Source of the DNA: Rhizophagus irregularis
Lineage: Eukaryota; Glomeromycota; Glomeromycetes; Glomerales; Glomeraceae
DNA length: 64,000 nt
Direction: 5' to 3'
Assembly (NCBI RefSeq): GCF_026210795.1
Contig: NC_089432.1
Span: 1,116,001 to 1,180,000, forward strand
In this document: positions 31,241-41,716 of the stretch, piece by piece
Position numbering within the stretch: the stretch's first letter is position 1
How the letters are laid out: every line of letters starts with the position of its first letter
Notes under the pieces: generated by a model
The model's input: only the letters and a program-made list of their open reading frames with translations
Databases searched by the model: none
Told to the model about the DNA's origin: nothing
Position numbers and translations under genes: made by a program

Positions 31241-31283
31241 TTTTTTATTATTAAAATTTATATTAAATATATTTACAGAATTA

Positions 31284-31640
31284 TTATTTTTTTTTAAAAA
31301 AATCAATATAACATGTAGGAAAATTGGCTGACGTTGATAGAAAGATGAGTAAGATTTTTTCAATTAAATTAAACGCTGGATAAATAGTTTTATTTTCAAA
31401 TTCATTAAAAATCCAAAAAAAAAAATTGATATTTTTATATACTACTTTATAATTAATTAATTGAAGAAATTGTTGATTTAATAATAGATTATTATTAACC
31501 AAATCCATATCCGAAATTCTCTAATTCAAATGGTTTAGTTAAATTAATAATTTATCAAGTAAAATGAGTACCAAAAGAATAATAATAAATGAAATGAATA
31601 GATTCTAATACCTAAGTTGGTTATAAGTTTAAGATTGATG
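31284..31640 (-). pseudogene. F-box gene relic (middle section)
   Basis: 31520-31610 aligns at nucleotide level with 28740-28830 of the intact F-box gene (AAATGGTTT, GTTAA, TTAATAATTT, then GAATAGATTCTAA). The adjoining frame on the minus strand (LLLNQQFLQLI, then YPAFNLIEKIL) matches the following RQLLELI and IPTLFDLIENV region. The N-terminal F-box and the C-terminus are missing. It lies inside the candidate Helitron, where it may be a captured fragment, or it may be the remnant of a tandem duplicate. Confidence 0.5.
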
Positions 31641-31739
31641 TAATATAAAATAAGAAATAATTATAAAATTTATAATTAATTAATAAAAATATTTGTAGTA
31701 TTAAAAGTTTTTTCGAAAATACTTCTAAAAAATTAATCA

Positions 31740-32200
31740 AAAAAATGAGGGTGAATGAAAAAATAGGGAGAGTAAAAGGGAATAAAAGAAATGAAGGGGG
31801 AGTGAGGGAGGAACGAAATGGAGCAAAGGGGGAGCGAAAGAAACAAAAGGAACGAAAAAGATCAAGTGGGAATGAAAAAAAAATGAAAAGAATGAAGAGG
31901 GACTAAATGGAGCAAAGGGGAATAAAAAAATGAAAGGAACAAAGGATAGTGTAAAGAGAAGTGGGAATGGAAAAAAATGAAAATAACAAAGGATAGTGTA
32001 AAGGAACGAAAAAGATGAAGTGAGAATGGAATAAAAATGAAAGGAACGAAGGATAGTGTAAAGGAATGAAAAAGATGTAAGGAACGAAGGAGAAAAACAA
32101 CAGAAAAAATGAAGGAAGGGAAGAATAAAAAGAGCAAAAGAAATGAAGAGACAAGAAGAAAACAAAAAAATGGAGAAGAGACGAAAATAGATAAACAGGG
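31740..32200. repeat. Purine-rich tract with degenerate tandem units
   Basis: The plus strand is nearly free of pyrimidines. Units such as GGAACGAAGGATAGTGTAAA recur three times (about 31937-32060), with GGGAATGAAAAAAATGAAA between. The open frames on the opposite strand, rich in F, L, P and S, are an effect of this composition. Confidence 0.6.
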
Positions 32201-32580
32201 GACCAAGTAAACATTAAATAAAAGTAGAAATAAAGTTAGTAGGGAACGGAAATTACATGTAATAAATATACAAAAACAGAAAAATAAAAACATACAGAGT
32301 AGAACCGAAAGACCTAAAAGGAATGAAATACAAAATGTAATAAACGAAATATTAAGAATGGAATAAAAAATAACTAAGAAGAAACGACCATATAGTGCTG
32401 GTCATATCTTAATTGCAAAATCGAAAGAGCCAAAGGATCTAAAAAAATGAAACAAAGTTAGTAGGAAACAAAATGCAAGAAACAAAAATGAAAAAAAAGA
32501 AAGAAACCGTATCTTGAGTGCCGTACAAAGAAGTGAAAGGACCTAAAGAAAATAAGATTATCCGAGTACGTTTAAAAAGG
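32200..32580 (-). repeat. Intron-microexon modules, degenerate
   Basis: On the minus strand two or three units have CCTACTAACTTT branch-like sites (rc of 32235-32248 and 32456-32470), then T-rich tracts ending TTTTTTTAG or TTTTAG, then short segments such as ATCCTTTGGCTCTTTCG. The composition and order match the 2950-4870 array. Confidence 0.45.
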
Positions 32581-33159
32581 TTAAAAAAAATAAACATAAG
32601 AAATACAAATTTAATAATGAGGTAAAAATTGTTCCTTAATTAATCCAAATTTCATTCTACACTCAAACGTCAAATCATTAATATAAGCTATTATTGTAAA
32701 TATTATAAATATAATTTATTATTTTATTATTTTTTGTTAACTAATTATTACCATATTAAATTCCTAAAAATTACTGTAACCATCTTTAATTTACTTAGTA
32801 TTACATTTTAATACTAAATTCTTCTATTTAAACAAACTCATTGGTCCCGGTGCGAAGCAACGGTGACTGCTAGTATTATTTTAATTTAATTGTCAGAAGA
32901 ATTTTTTTAGTTAAAATTGGTAATTATTATGTGAAATATTTAATATAGTAATAATATATACTGAAATTTTATATAATAATACTTTGCAATAATGTAATTC
33001 TTTACAGTTATTATATATTAATTTTTACCATAATCAAGAAATACTTTTACTGGTAACAACTTTTTATACTTAGTCCAATTATTAAACTTAATAATGCTGT
33101 ATATAATTATTATTTCATTATAATATGTAATTTATATCCAAAATTCTTTTAATAGGGAG
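32581..33159. other. Intergenic, no gene seen
   Basis: A+T-rich sequence. It contains the Helitron-type right end at 32848-32873; nothing else is supported. Confidence 0.5.
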
Positions 33160-33560
33160 TGGACGATTTAGTAGAAGATAATGATCGTAAAATGAAAATA
33201 AAGATTTCAAGCTACTTACAACGGTTGTTGATACAATACAAAAGTTCAAATTAGGGTTGTTAGAAAAAGAAAACCAGTTATTGTATAAAGACCAATCAGT
33301 AATTACATCAGAGGAAGCTATTTGAAGAAACGAAAAAAAGATTTAAATGAAATAGGTGGTGGTATTTCAAGCTCATGTGTTAATATCACTGAGGAATGTA
33401 CCGTACCTTTAGAACTTGGAAGAAATAAAAAAAAGGATGATCTGGTTAGTGGCCTTAAAAAATGTAATAAGGAATAAATAGCAAATAATGACGATGTTTT
33501 GGGGGATAGATATACAAATAATCAGCGTAATTTTCAGTTAGAAGTGATTAAACATTAACG
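33160..33560 (+). pseudogene. Possible coding relic, family unknown
   Basis: On the plus strand open pieces separated by stops include LKKRKKDLNEIGGGISSSCV and then LELGRNKKKDDLVSGLKKCN, with composition unlike the surrounding A+T noise (lysine, serine and glycine codons in runs). No start, splice structure or known domain is evident. It may be what remains of a gene encoding a coiled or disordered protein. Confidence 0.25.
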
Positions 33561-34011
33561 TAAATAGTTAATTTATAAGTTTAGTATCATAGATAATGAC
33601 AGAAAACGATATATAAAGTTTAGATGGTGTATTTTATATGCACTTAAGTGTAAGTAGTCAAGAATTTGTTCTTTTTTTTTTGAGAAAATTTATTAAATAT
33701 TTAGTTATTAAAATTTATATTATATTTATTTTGTTTTAAAAATTGAAAACTATAGAACTTGTTAAACATACATTAAATAAAAAAATTGCTATAAGATACT
33801 GTATCCATGATAACTTAAATACTTTCTATACTAAATATTCATGGATATTATAATATACTTTCATATATTTTCATATATTTTATACTAATTTGAGTTTTGC
33901 AACTATAGGATTTTATTTAAATTCCTATTTAATATAATAATAATTACAAAAATATTTAGATAAAAAATTACTTAATTTTACTCTTAATTTTATAGAAATA
34001 AATTATATAAT
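33561..34011. other. Intergenic, start of the SLR cluster 3' flank
   Basis: No gene is seen. From about 33780 onward, TGTATCCATGATAAC and TTCATGGATATTATAATATAC resemble the spacer sequence that follows the other cluster genes. Confidence 0.45.
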
Positions 34012-35115
34012 TTATTCCTTTAAAAGTTGCTTTAATTTTTTTTGAGCATATTTATATCCCTGTTCAGCAGATTTTTGGTACCAATAAATTGCTTGGTCCA
34101 TATCTTTTTTAACATCACTTCCACTTTCATACATTTTAGCAAGATTATATTGAGCTGTACTACTTCCTAAATGCGCTGCTTTTTGATATAATTCAAATAC
34201 CTTCTTTTTATCAACATTAGTTCCAATTCCATTTTCATAACACCACACTAAGTTTTTTATTGCAATTAAATTCTCTAAATCAGCCGCTTTTTTATATAAT
34301 TCAAATGCTTTTTGATTATTAATATTAGTCCCAATTCCTTCTTTAAAGCAATATCCCAAACTACTCATTCCATATGAATTTCCCAAATCTGCTGCTTTCT
34401 GGAACAATTCAAAGCACTTCAGTGTATTAATATCAGTTCCAATCCCTTCATAATAACACCAACCCAAATTATTAATTCCGTTAATATTTCCTAAATCTAC
34501 TGCCTTTTGATAAAATTCAAATGCTTTATCTTCATTAACATTAGTTCCGATTCCAACTTCATAGCAATAACCTAAATTATTGATTCCACATGCATATTCT
34601 TCTTCTGCTAATTTTTTAGTTAATTCAAAAGCTATATCGCCATTTTTGTAACCACCTTTTCCATAAATATATTCATTAACAAGATTTAATTGAGCTACTC
34701 TATTTTCTAAATTTGCAGCTTTTAGATACAATTCGATTGCTCTTTGTTCATTAACTTCAGTTTCAATTCCATAATTATTAAAATATCCAAGTAAATAAAT
34801 TGAATTTGATTCATTTTGGTTATTTAAAAGGTAAATATAAATTTCCTGTAAAATTATTTTACAATTATTAATATAATCAAAAACATGTTGCTTTATTACT
34901 ATTGAATCCTTTCCTTTATTCAGTTCCACACATATAAGATTAACCAATTTATCAATCACAATACTTAAATCTTCTTCAAAAATACTTTTATTGATAACTT
35001 TAGTTGTAGGTTCTATTTCTTTTATATTTATTTTATTAAAATTTTGAGTCAGAGAAATTTCATGCGAAAAATCATTATTGATCAAAGAATTGTTGATTTT
35101 AGAATTATTAGACAT
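34012..35115 (-). CDS. Sel1-like repeat protein, 367 aa (cluster gene 1)
   Basis: The start is MSNNSKINNSLINND, in register with the paralogues and about 70 bases from a TATAAATA box. The leading module (LTQNFNKINIKEIEPTT, then EEDLSIVIDKLVNLICVELN) precedes seven Sel1-like repeats. The first repeat carries the cluster signature GIETEVNEQRAIELY; the last ends AIYWYQKSAEQGYKYAQKK, like the 936 gene. Some positions depart from consensus (VWCYENG instead of GWCYENG). It is a probable cytosolic scaffold with no signal peptide. The gene is intact. It is the most downstream and among the more divergent members of the tandem cluster, which extends to 48167. Confidence 0.9.
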   Translation of the reverse strand: MSNNSKINNSLINNDFSHEISLTQNFNKINIKEIEPTTKVINKSIFEEDLSIVIDKLVNLICVELNKGKDSIVIKQHVFDYINNCKIILQEIYIYLLNNQNESNSIYLLGYFNNYGIETEVNEQRAIELYLKAANLENRVAQLNLVNEYIYGKGGYKNGDIAFELTKKLAEEEYACGINNLGYCYEVGIGTNVNEDKAFEFYQKAVDLGNINGINNLGWCYYEGIGTDINTLKCFELFQKAADLGNSYGMSSLGYCFKEGIGTNINNQKAFELYKKAADLENLIAIKNLVWCYENGIGTNVDKKKVFELYQKAAHLGSSTAQYNLAKMYESGSDVKKDMDQAIYWYQKSAEQGYKYAQKKLKQLLKE

Positions 35116-35177
35116 TGTAAAATAATTTGAGAATAAGGAGAAAAGATAACAAATAGAATTTTATTTTTATTTTTTTT

Positions 35178-35275
35178 CACAACATATTTATATTAGTAAT
35201 GGTGTTTGTCGATCACTTCTTGTGTATTTATAGCAAGATATATAAGGTTAGTGCAATTTGCTGATCATTTGTGAT
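35178..35275 (-). promoter_or_regulatory. SLR-family promoter block (cluster gene 1)
   Basis: In the gene's direction: AAATGATCAGCAAATTGCAC, then ACACAAGAAGTGATCGACAA, then ATTACTAATATAAATATGTT. The TATA box (rc of 35185-35192) is about 70 bases from the ATG. Confidence 0.65.
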
Positions 35276-36389
35276 AATACATTCGAAGTAATAAAAAATT
35301 CAGATCGCCAGTTGTTATTACTATGTAACTATGCTTATATTTAATAATTATTGTAATTTTTTATAATTGCTTTATTTAGGTAAATTGAATGATTATAGAT
35401 AGATTTTTCAATTTTTCAATTATAAAAACTTTGTTTTATCCTTTTGTAATGGTTAGATGTATTAGATGATAAGTAATATTTACCTTAAGTAAAAAGTAAT
35501 TAAATTTTTTTATACTGAGAAATTAGTATGTTTTATATACTAAGAAATATAGGAAAAATGAAGTATAACTTTATTAAAATACAAATGATTCAAATGACAA
35601 ATACTACAAATAACCTAAGTCATTTTAAAATAATGTTGGTCAAAACTTGGCCTATATTTAATTCAACAAAAATTATGACATGATATCAACCAATCAAATC
35701 AAAAGACAAAATCCTTTAGATGGTCAGATGATCATGTCTTTTTCAACACTGTTATTCGAAATACAGAATTGTGCATTTTTTCGCATCTCTTATTATAAAA
35801 AGATATCTTTTAATTATAAACTCAATATAAAAAACGTATTTACTTTTTTTATAGATAACAAAACAATTTATCAATTTCAATGTTGAAATAATTTTAGTAT
35901 TCGATTAATTCCTTAATAGATAACTTACTCAACAATAAATATATTAGTGTTAAAAGAGTTTTGATTTTTTAAATCAATAATTGACTTCTCTATTTAAATA
36001 TTTAAATATTTACATCATATAGAATAAACTGGTATCTAGTAAGTTAGTATAATAAAGCAATTTATTTATTCTAAAATTAATTTTTATTTCAAAAAAAATT
36101 TGAACCTTAATTACCCAAACCTTTTAAGTGAATGGAAATAAACATAATATATTTGATAAAAAATTGTTAAATAATATTTACTGAATTTTAACTACTTTTT
36201 GTACTAAATGTTCATGATAAATATTTTTCAACTAATAATATATTTCATAAAGCTTTCAAATAGGCCAATAAAGTATAGATTTTTATTCAATTTATTATCT
36301 AATAAATAAAGTAAAATTTAGATAGTAAATTTTAAAAGCTTTTATTTTTACTTCTAATTCTACCAATAATAGAAATAACAAAGTATAAT
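35276..36389. repeat. Cluster spacer, duplicated sequence
   Basis: No gene is seen. From about 35640 on, CCAATCAAATCAAAAGACAA and then AATACAGAATTGTGCATTTT recur in the spacers at about 38045, 39915, 42115, 44495 and 46455. The spacer was therefore copied together with the genes. Confidence 0.6.
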
Positions 36390-37704
36390 TTATTTCTTCA
36401 AAAGTTCTTTTAATTGTAATTGGGCTCCTATATGTCCTTGTTTAGCAGATTTTTTGTACCAATAAATTGCATTATTAATATCCTTTTTAACTTCACTTCC
36501 ATTTTCATACATCCAAGCAAGACTATATTGAGCTGTACTATTTCCTAAATTTTCTGCTTTTTGATATAATTCAAATACCTTCTGTTTATTAATATTAGTT
36601 CCAATTCCTTCATAATACTAATTTATTAAGTTAAATTTCAAAATCTGCTGCTTTTTGATATAATTCAAATGCTTTTTATTCATTAACATTAGTCTATAAC
36701 AACAAGCTAAGCCATTTATTCCGTTAATATTCCCAAAATCTGCTGCTTTTTGGTCATTGATATTAGTTCCAATTCCATTTTCACAACAATAACCCAAGTT
36801 ATTGTTCAGCCCAATATATAGGATCATGCAAATTTTCATAGACTGATATTTTTATTAGCCATAACAAATTAACAATAACACATGATTGATATAATTAAGT
36901 GGAGTAAAAAATGGCATAAATGAATATTTTGTAGGAAAAGTTTAAATAAAGCTTATAAAGTGGATTAAAAATGAAATTTATAGAAAGCTTATTTATAATG
37001 TTATTAATTAATACATGATTAAAAATGTCAAAACGATAACACACTTATTGGATGTGTCGCAGAGACCTTCATTAATTGGTGAAAATGGCCACTACGTGGC
37101 CCATTTCCATCCAATCATTCGGTCCTGTGACCGATATAGCTACTCCCACATCCAATAATATGTATTTATTACATCCATATGCATAGTAATCATTATCTGC
37201 TAATTTTTGATAACTCAAAAGCTAAATTGTAGTAACTTTTTCCATAAATATATTCATCAACAAGATTAAATTGAGCTATAATATTTCTAATTCTGCAGCT
37301 TTTTGATATAATTCAATTGCTCTTTGTTTATTAACTTCAGTTTCAATTCCATAATAATAAAAATATCCAAGTAAGCAAACAGTTGATTTACTTTGGTGAC
37401 TTAAGAGGTAATTATATAAAACTATTTTATGATTATTAATAAAATTGAGTACATGTTATTTTATTACTATTGGACCTTCTCATTTATTAAGTTCCTTAAA
37501 AATAAGATCAACTAATCCATCAATTATAATACTAAATCTCCTTCAAAAATATGATCATTTATAATAGGTTCAACTTTTTATAATAGGTTCGATTTCTTTT
37601 ATTAAAATTTTATTGAAATTTTGAATTATTTGAGAAAATTCATGTAATAAATTATTAGTGATCGAAAAATTATTAGTTTCAGAATCAATTTGTTTATTAG
37701 ACAT
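36390..37704 (-). pseudogene. SLR pseudogene of the cluster, interrupted
   Basis: The ATG at 37702-37704 begins MSNKQIDSETNN as in live paralogues, and the stop sits at 36390-36392. The leading module has small indels; between 36810 and 37163 about 350 bp of foreign sequence, including the ATTGGATG palindromic element, separates the second repeat from the third; and further frameshifts lie in the GTNINEQ and FELYQKA helices. The frame is lost several times, so no full product is possible. The promoter block with TATTTATATTAGTAA (about 37770-37868) is still recognisable. Confidence 0.85.
37045..37158. repeat. Palindromic repeat, ATTGGATG family, long copy
   Basis: The outer inverted ends are TTATTGGATGTG (37045) and CACATCCAATAA (37158). 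The right arm, reverse-complemented (TTATTGGATGTGGGAGTAGC, then TATATCGGTC), matches the left arm of the copy at 30077. Two internal hairpins are visible: GAAAATGG-CCACTACGTGG-CCCATTTC and CGGTC-CTGT-GACCG. It lies within the 350-bp insertion that breaks the SLR pseudogene. Confidence 0.7.
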
Positions 37705-38580
37705 TGTAAAATAATTTGAGAATAAGGAGAAGAGATAACAAAAAGAATTTTATTTTTATTTTTTTTTTACATATTTATATTAGTAATAGTGTTTTGCTGA
37801 TCATTTTTGTGTATTTATAGCAGATATTTAAAGTTAGTGCAGTAATTTGCTGATCATTTGTGGTAATACGATTCAAAGTAATAATAAAATCAGTTTTTGG
37901 GAAATAAGGAAAATGAAGTATAATATTGCTTAATAATTAGTGTTCAGCAAATTCACATGACAAGTATAAATAATCTAGAATAATGACTATAATCTGGCTT
38001 AGATTACACTTTATTTTTCAGCAAAAATTATGTGACAAGATATAAACCAATCAAAAATCAAAAAATAAATATCCTTTAAATAGTCAAATTGGCAGGTCTT
38101 TCCCAAGCACTGTTATTCAAAATACAGATTTTATATTTTTCCATGTCTTTCATTATTAAAATGTCTTTTGTTATATAATTCAGTATAAAAAAAATGTATT
38201 TACTTTTTTTTATAGATAACAAACAATTTATTGATCTTTATACTAATAAGTAGCTTTAATTTTGTGTAATATTTTGTAATCCAATTGATTTTTTTAAATT
38301 AATAATTGGTTTCTTTATTTAAATATTTTACAATCTTATATTGAATAAATATAGTAAAATAGTGTAATAAGAGCAATTTATAATTTTTCTAAAATTAACT
38401 TTTAATTTTCAGTAAACATATATCAGTCAAAAAATTGTTATTGAATCTTAACTACTTTTTGTACTAAATGTATATGGTATTTATTTTTAGCTACATAAAG
38501 TTGCAAATAAAGTAATATAGAATAGAACCTTTTATTTTTTACTCTTAATTCTATCAATAATAGAAATAATAAAATATAAT
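37705..38580. repeat. Cluster spacer with promoter remnant
   Basis: 37770-37868 is the family promoter block of the pseudogene. The rest repeats the spacer seen after the other cluster genes (CCAATCAAAAATCAAAAAAT, CAAATTGGCAGGTC, then CTGTTATTCAAAATACAG). No gene is seen. Confidence 0.6.
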
Positions 38581-39567
38581 TTATTCCTTTAAAAGTTCAT
38601 TTAAACTTAGTTGAGCTTCTGTGAATCCTTGTTCAGCAGATTTTTTGTACCAGTAAATTGCATTATTAATATCCTTTTTAATTTCACTTCCGTTTTCATA
38701 CATCCATGCAAGAGTGTATTGAGCTGCACTATCTCCTAAATTTGCTGCTTTTTGATATAGTTCGAATGTTTTCTGCTTATCAACATTAGTTCCAATTCCC
38801 TTTTCATAACACAAACCTAAGTTATTCATTCCAGTCAAATTTCCTAAATCTGCTGCCTTTTGATATAATTCGAATGCTTTTTGTTTATTAACATCAGTAC
38901 CAATTCCCCAATTATAACAACAACCTAAGCTATTTATTCCATATGAATTCCCTAAATCTGCTGCTTTTTGATATGATTCAAATGCTTTTTGGTCATTGAC
39001 ATCGGTTCCAATTCCATCTTCATAACAATAACCTAAGTTATTACATCCAAATGCATAATCATCATCTGCTAATTTTTTTGATAATTCAAAAGCTAAATTG
39101 TAATTTTGAAAACTTTTTCCAAAAATATATTCATTAACAAGATTAAATTGAGCTACAATATTTTTTAATTCTGCAGCTTTTTGATATAATTCAATTGCTC
39201 TTTGTTTATTAACTTCATTTTCAATTCCATAATAATAAAAATATCCAAGTAAACAAATAGAATTAGAATTACTTTGGTCATTTAAAAGGTAATTATATAA
39301 AGTTATCTTATGATTATCAATAAAATCAAGAACAATTTTTTTCACTACTATATTATCTTCTCCTTTATTTAGTTCCTTAAAAATAATATCAACCAATTCA
39401 TCAATTAAAATACTCAAATCTCCTTCAAAAATATAATCATATATAATAGGTTCGATTTCTTTTAAATTCATTTTATCAAAATTTTGAATTATTTGAGAAA
39501 ATTCATGTAATAAATTATTAGTGTTCGAAAAATTATTATTTTCAGAATAAATTTGTTTATTAGACAT
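38581..39567 (-). CDS. Sel1-like repeat protein, 328 aa (cluster gene 3)
   Basis: The start is the ATG of MSNKQIYSENN (39565-39567), 58 bases from the TATAAATA box; an earlier in-frame ATG five codons upstream (MNYFT) is leader. The leading module (IIQNFDKMNLKEIEPII, then EGDLSILIDELVDIIFKELN) is followed by six Sel1-like repeats and AIYWYKKSAEQGFTEAQ. The first repeat is GIENEVNKQRAIELY. Repeats 4-5 are nearly identical to those of the 11173 gene, unlike the rest of the protein, which follows the 40585 gene. It is a probable cytosolic scaffold and looks intact. Confidence 0.9.
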   Translation of the reverse strand: MSNKQIYSENNNFSNTNNLLHEFSQIIQNFDKMNLKEIEPIIYDYIFEGDLSILIDELVDIIFKELNKGEDNIVVKKIVLDFIDNHKITLYNYLLNDQSNSNSICLLGYFYYYGIENEVNKQRAIELYQKAAELKNIVAQFNLVNEYIFGKSFQNYNLAFELSKKLADDDYAFGCNNLGYCYEDGIGTDVNDQKAFESYQKAADLGNSYGINSLGCCYNWGIGTDVNKQKAFELYQKAADLGNLTGMNNLGLCYEKGIGTNVDKQKTFELYQKAANLGDSAAQYTLAWMYENGSEIKKDINNAIYWYKKSAEQGFTEAQLSLNELLKE

Positions 39568-39617
39568 TGTAAAATAATTCAAGAATAAGGAAAAGAATTT
39601 TATTTTTATTTCTCTTT

Positions 39618-39718
39618 CACAACATATTTATATTAGTAATAGTGTTTGTTGATCATTTTTTGTGTATTTATAATCAGGTATTTAAAGTTAGTGCAGTAAT
39701 TTGCTGATCATTTGTGGT
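39618..39718 (-). promoter_or_regulatory. SLR-family promoter block (cluster gene 3)
   Basis: In the gene's direction: CACAAATGATCAGCAAATTA, CTGCACTAACTTTAAATACC, ACAAAAAATGATCAACAAAC, then ACTATTACTAATATAAATAT. This is nearly identical to the blocks before the neighbouring cluster genes. Confidence 0.65.
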
Positions 39719-40584
39719 AATATGATTCAAAGTAATAAAAAATCAGTTGTTGGGAAATATAAGAAATAAGGAATATGAAGTATAATATCGCTTAATAAAT
39801 CAGTATTTGGTAAATTCACATGAAAAATATAAATAATCTAGAATAATGTTGGTAAGCACTATAATCTGATCTACATTACTTCATTTTTCGGCAAAAAATT
39901 ATGTGATAAGATATAAACCCAATCAAAAATCAAAAAATAAAAATCCTTCAAATAGTCAAATTGGCAGGTTTTTCCCAAACACTGTTATTCAAAATACAGA
40001 TTTTGCATTTTCCATGTCTTTCATTATAAATATGTCTTTTGTTATTAAATTCAGTATAAAAAAAAATGTATTCACTTTTATTTATAGATAACAATACAAT
40101 TTATTGATCTCAATGCTGAAATAATTTCAGTGTTCAATTAATTCCTTAATAGTTAACTTTAATTTTATGTAATATTTTGTAATCCAACAATAAATATATA
40201 TGTTAGTGTTAAAAGAGTTTTTATTTTTTTTAAATTAATAATTGATTTCTCTATTTAAATATTTTACAATATTATATAGAATAAATTTAGTGAAATAGTA
40301 TAATAAGAGCAATTTATAATTTTTCTAAAATTAATTTTTATTTCAAGCTGGTTTGAATATTTATTACTCAATTATATATAGGAAACCTTTTTAAGTAAAC
40401 ATATATCAGACAAAAAATTGTTGTTATAATTTAACTACTTTTTTGTACTAAATGTTTATGGTATATATTTTTAGCTAATAATATACTTCATAAAGTTTTC
40501 ATATGTGCAAATAAAGTAATATAGATTAAAACCTTTTATTTTTTGCTCCTAATTCTTCCAATAATAGAAATAATAAAATATATT
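39719..40584. repeat. Cluster spacer, duplicated sequence
   Basis: Close copy of the spacer at 37869-38580, with the same CCAATCAAAAATC and CAAATTGGCAGG segments. No gene is seen; the short frame at 39903-40091 is incidental. Confidence 0.6.
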
Positions 40585-41571
40585 TTATTCCTTTAAAAGT
40601 TTATTTAAATTTTGTTGAGAATCTGTATATCCTTGTTTAGCAGATTTTTTGTACCAATAAATTGCATTATTAATATCCTTTTTAACTTCACTTCCATTTT
40701 CATACATCCAGGCAAGACTATATTGAGCTGTACTATTTCCTAAATTTGCCGCTTTTTGATATAATTCAAATCCCTTCTGCTTATTAATATTAGTTCCAAT
40801 TCCATCATAATAGCATCCTATTAAGTTAAGCATTGCAGTTGTATTTTCTAAATCTGCTGCTTTTTGATATAATTCAAATGCTTTTTGTTTATTAACATTG
40901 GTTCCAATTCCCCATTTATAACAATAACCTAAGTTATTTATTCCATATGAATTCCCTAAATCTGCTGCTTTTTGATATAATTCAAATGCCTTTTGGTCAT
41001 TGACATCGGTTCCAATTCCATTTTCATAACAATAACCTAAATTATTGTATCCATATGCATAATTATCATCTGCTAATTTTTTTGATAATTCAAAAGCTAA
41101 ATTTTTGTTTTGAAAACTTTTTCCAAAAATATATTCATTAGAAAGATTAAATTGAGCTACAATATTTTCTAATTCTGCAGCTTGTTGATATAATTCAATT
41201 GCTCTTTGTTCATTAACTTCAGTTTCAATTCCATAATAATAAAAATATCCAAGTAAACAAATAGAATTTGATTTATTTTGGTCATTTAAGAGGTAGTTGT
41301 ATAAAACTATTTTATGATTATTAATAAAATCAAGAATATGTTTCTTTATTACTATTTTATCTTCTCCTTTATTTAGTTCCTTAAAAATAAGGTCAACCAA
41401 TTCATCAATTAAAATACTTAAATCTCCTTCAAAAATATAATCAATCATAATAGGTTCGATTTCTTTTAAATTCATTTTATCAAAATTTTGAATTATATAA
41501 GAAAATTCATGTAATAAATTATTAGTGATTGAAAAATTGTTAGTTTTAGAATCAATTTGTTTATTAGACAT
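40585..41571 (-). CDS. Sel1-like repeat protein, 328 aa (cluster gene 4)
   Basis: The start is MSNKQIDSKTNN (41569-41571), about 60 bases from the TATAAATA box. The leading module (YIIQNFDKMNLKEIEPI, then EGDLSILIDELVDLIFKELN) is followed by six Sel1-like repeats; the first carries GIETEVNEQRAIELY, the fifth the variant AMLNLIGCYYDGIGTN, and the last AIYWYKKSAKQGYTDSQ. It is a probable cytosolic scaffold. It is intact and one of the closest relatives of cluster genes 3 and 5. Confidence 0.9.
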   Translation of the reverse strand: MSNKQIDSKTNNFSITNNLLHEFSYIIQNFDKMNLKEIEPIMIDYIFEGDLSILIDELVDLIFKELNKGEDKIVIKKHILDFINNHKIVLYNYLLNDQNKSNSICLLGYFYYYGIETEVNEQRAIELYQQAAELENIVAQFNLSNEYIFGKSFQNKNLAFELSKKLADDNYAYGYNNLGYCYENGIGTDVNDQKAFELYQKAADLGNSYGINNLGYCYKWGIGTNVNKQKAFELYQKAADLENTTAMLNLIGCYYDGIGTNINKQKGFELYQKAANLGNSTAQYSLAWMYENGSEVKKDINNAIYWYKKSAKQGYTDSQQNLNKLLKE

Positions 41572-41622
41572 TGTAAAATAATTCAAGAATAAGGAAAAAG
41601 AATTTTATTTTTATTTTTTTTT

Positions 41623-41716
41623 TCACAACATATTTATATTAGTAATAGTGTTTTGTTGATCAATTTTTATGTATTTATATCAAGTATTTAAAGTTAGTGC
41701 AATTGCTGATCATTTG
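41623..41716 (-). promoter_or_regulatory. SLR-family promoter block (cluster gene 4)
   Basis: It has the same order of two TGATCA motifs, GCACTAACTTTAAATACTTG and ATTACTAATATAAATATGTT as its neighbours, with a few substitutions. Confidence 0.6.

Larger units (their letters stand above)
29984..32873 (+). mobile_element. Candidate non-autonomous Helitron, 2.9 kb
   Basis: The right terminus is convincing: the hairpin CCGGTGC-GAA-GCAACGG (imperfect, 32848-32863) is followed by TGACTGCTAG ending at 32873 and then T. The left terminus is proposed at TCTTCTATATAATTAAAA (29984), preceded by A and similar to A+T-rich Helitron 5' ends that begin TC. There is no Rep/helicase frame. Inside lie a palindromic repeat, T-rich and purine-rich arrays, and an F-box relic that could be a captured gene fragment. 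A repeated block (GTATAAATAATTTGAATTG at about 30030 and 30798) suggests a compound structure, so the 5' boundary is uncertain. Confidence 0.4.

Noticed and set aside
31737-32293. Three overlapping frames of 103-143 aa rich in F, L, S and P on the minus strand
   Set aside because: They reflect the purine/pyrimidine asymmetry of the tract; no domain, start context or conserved frame.
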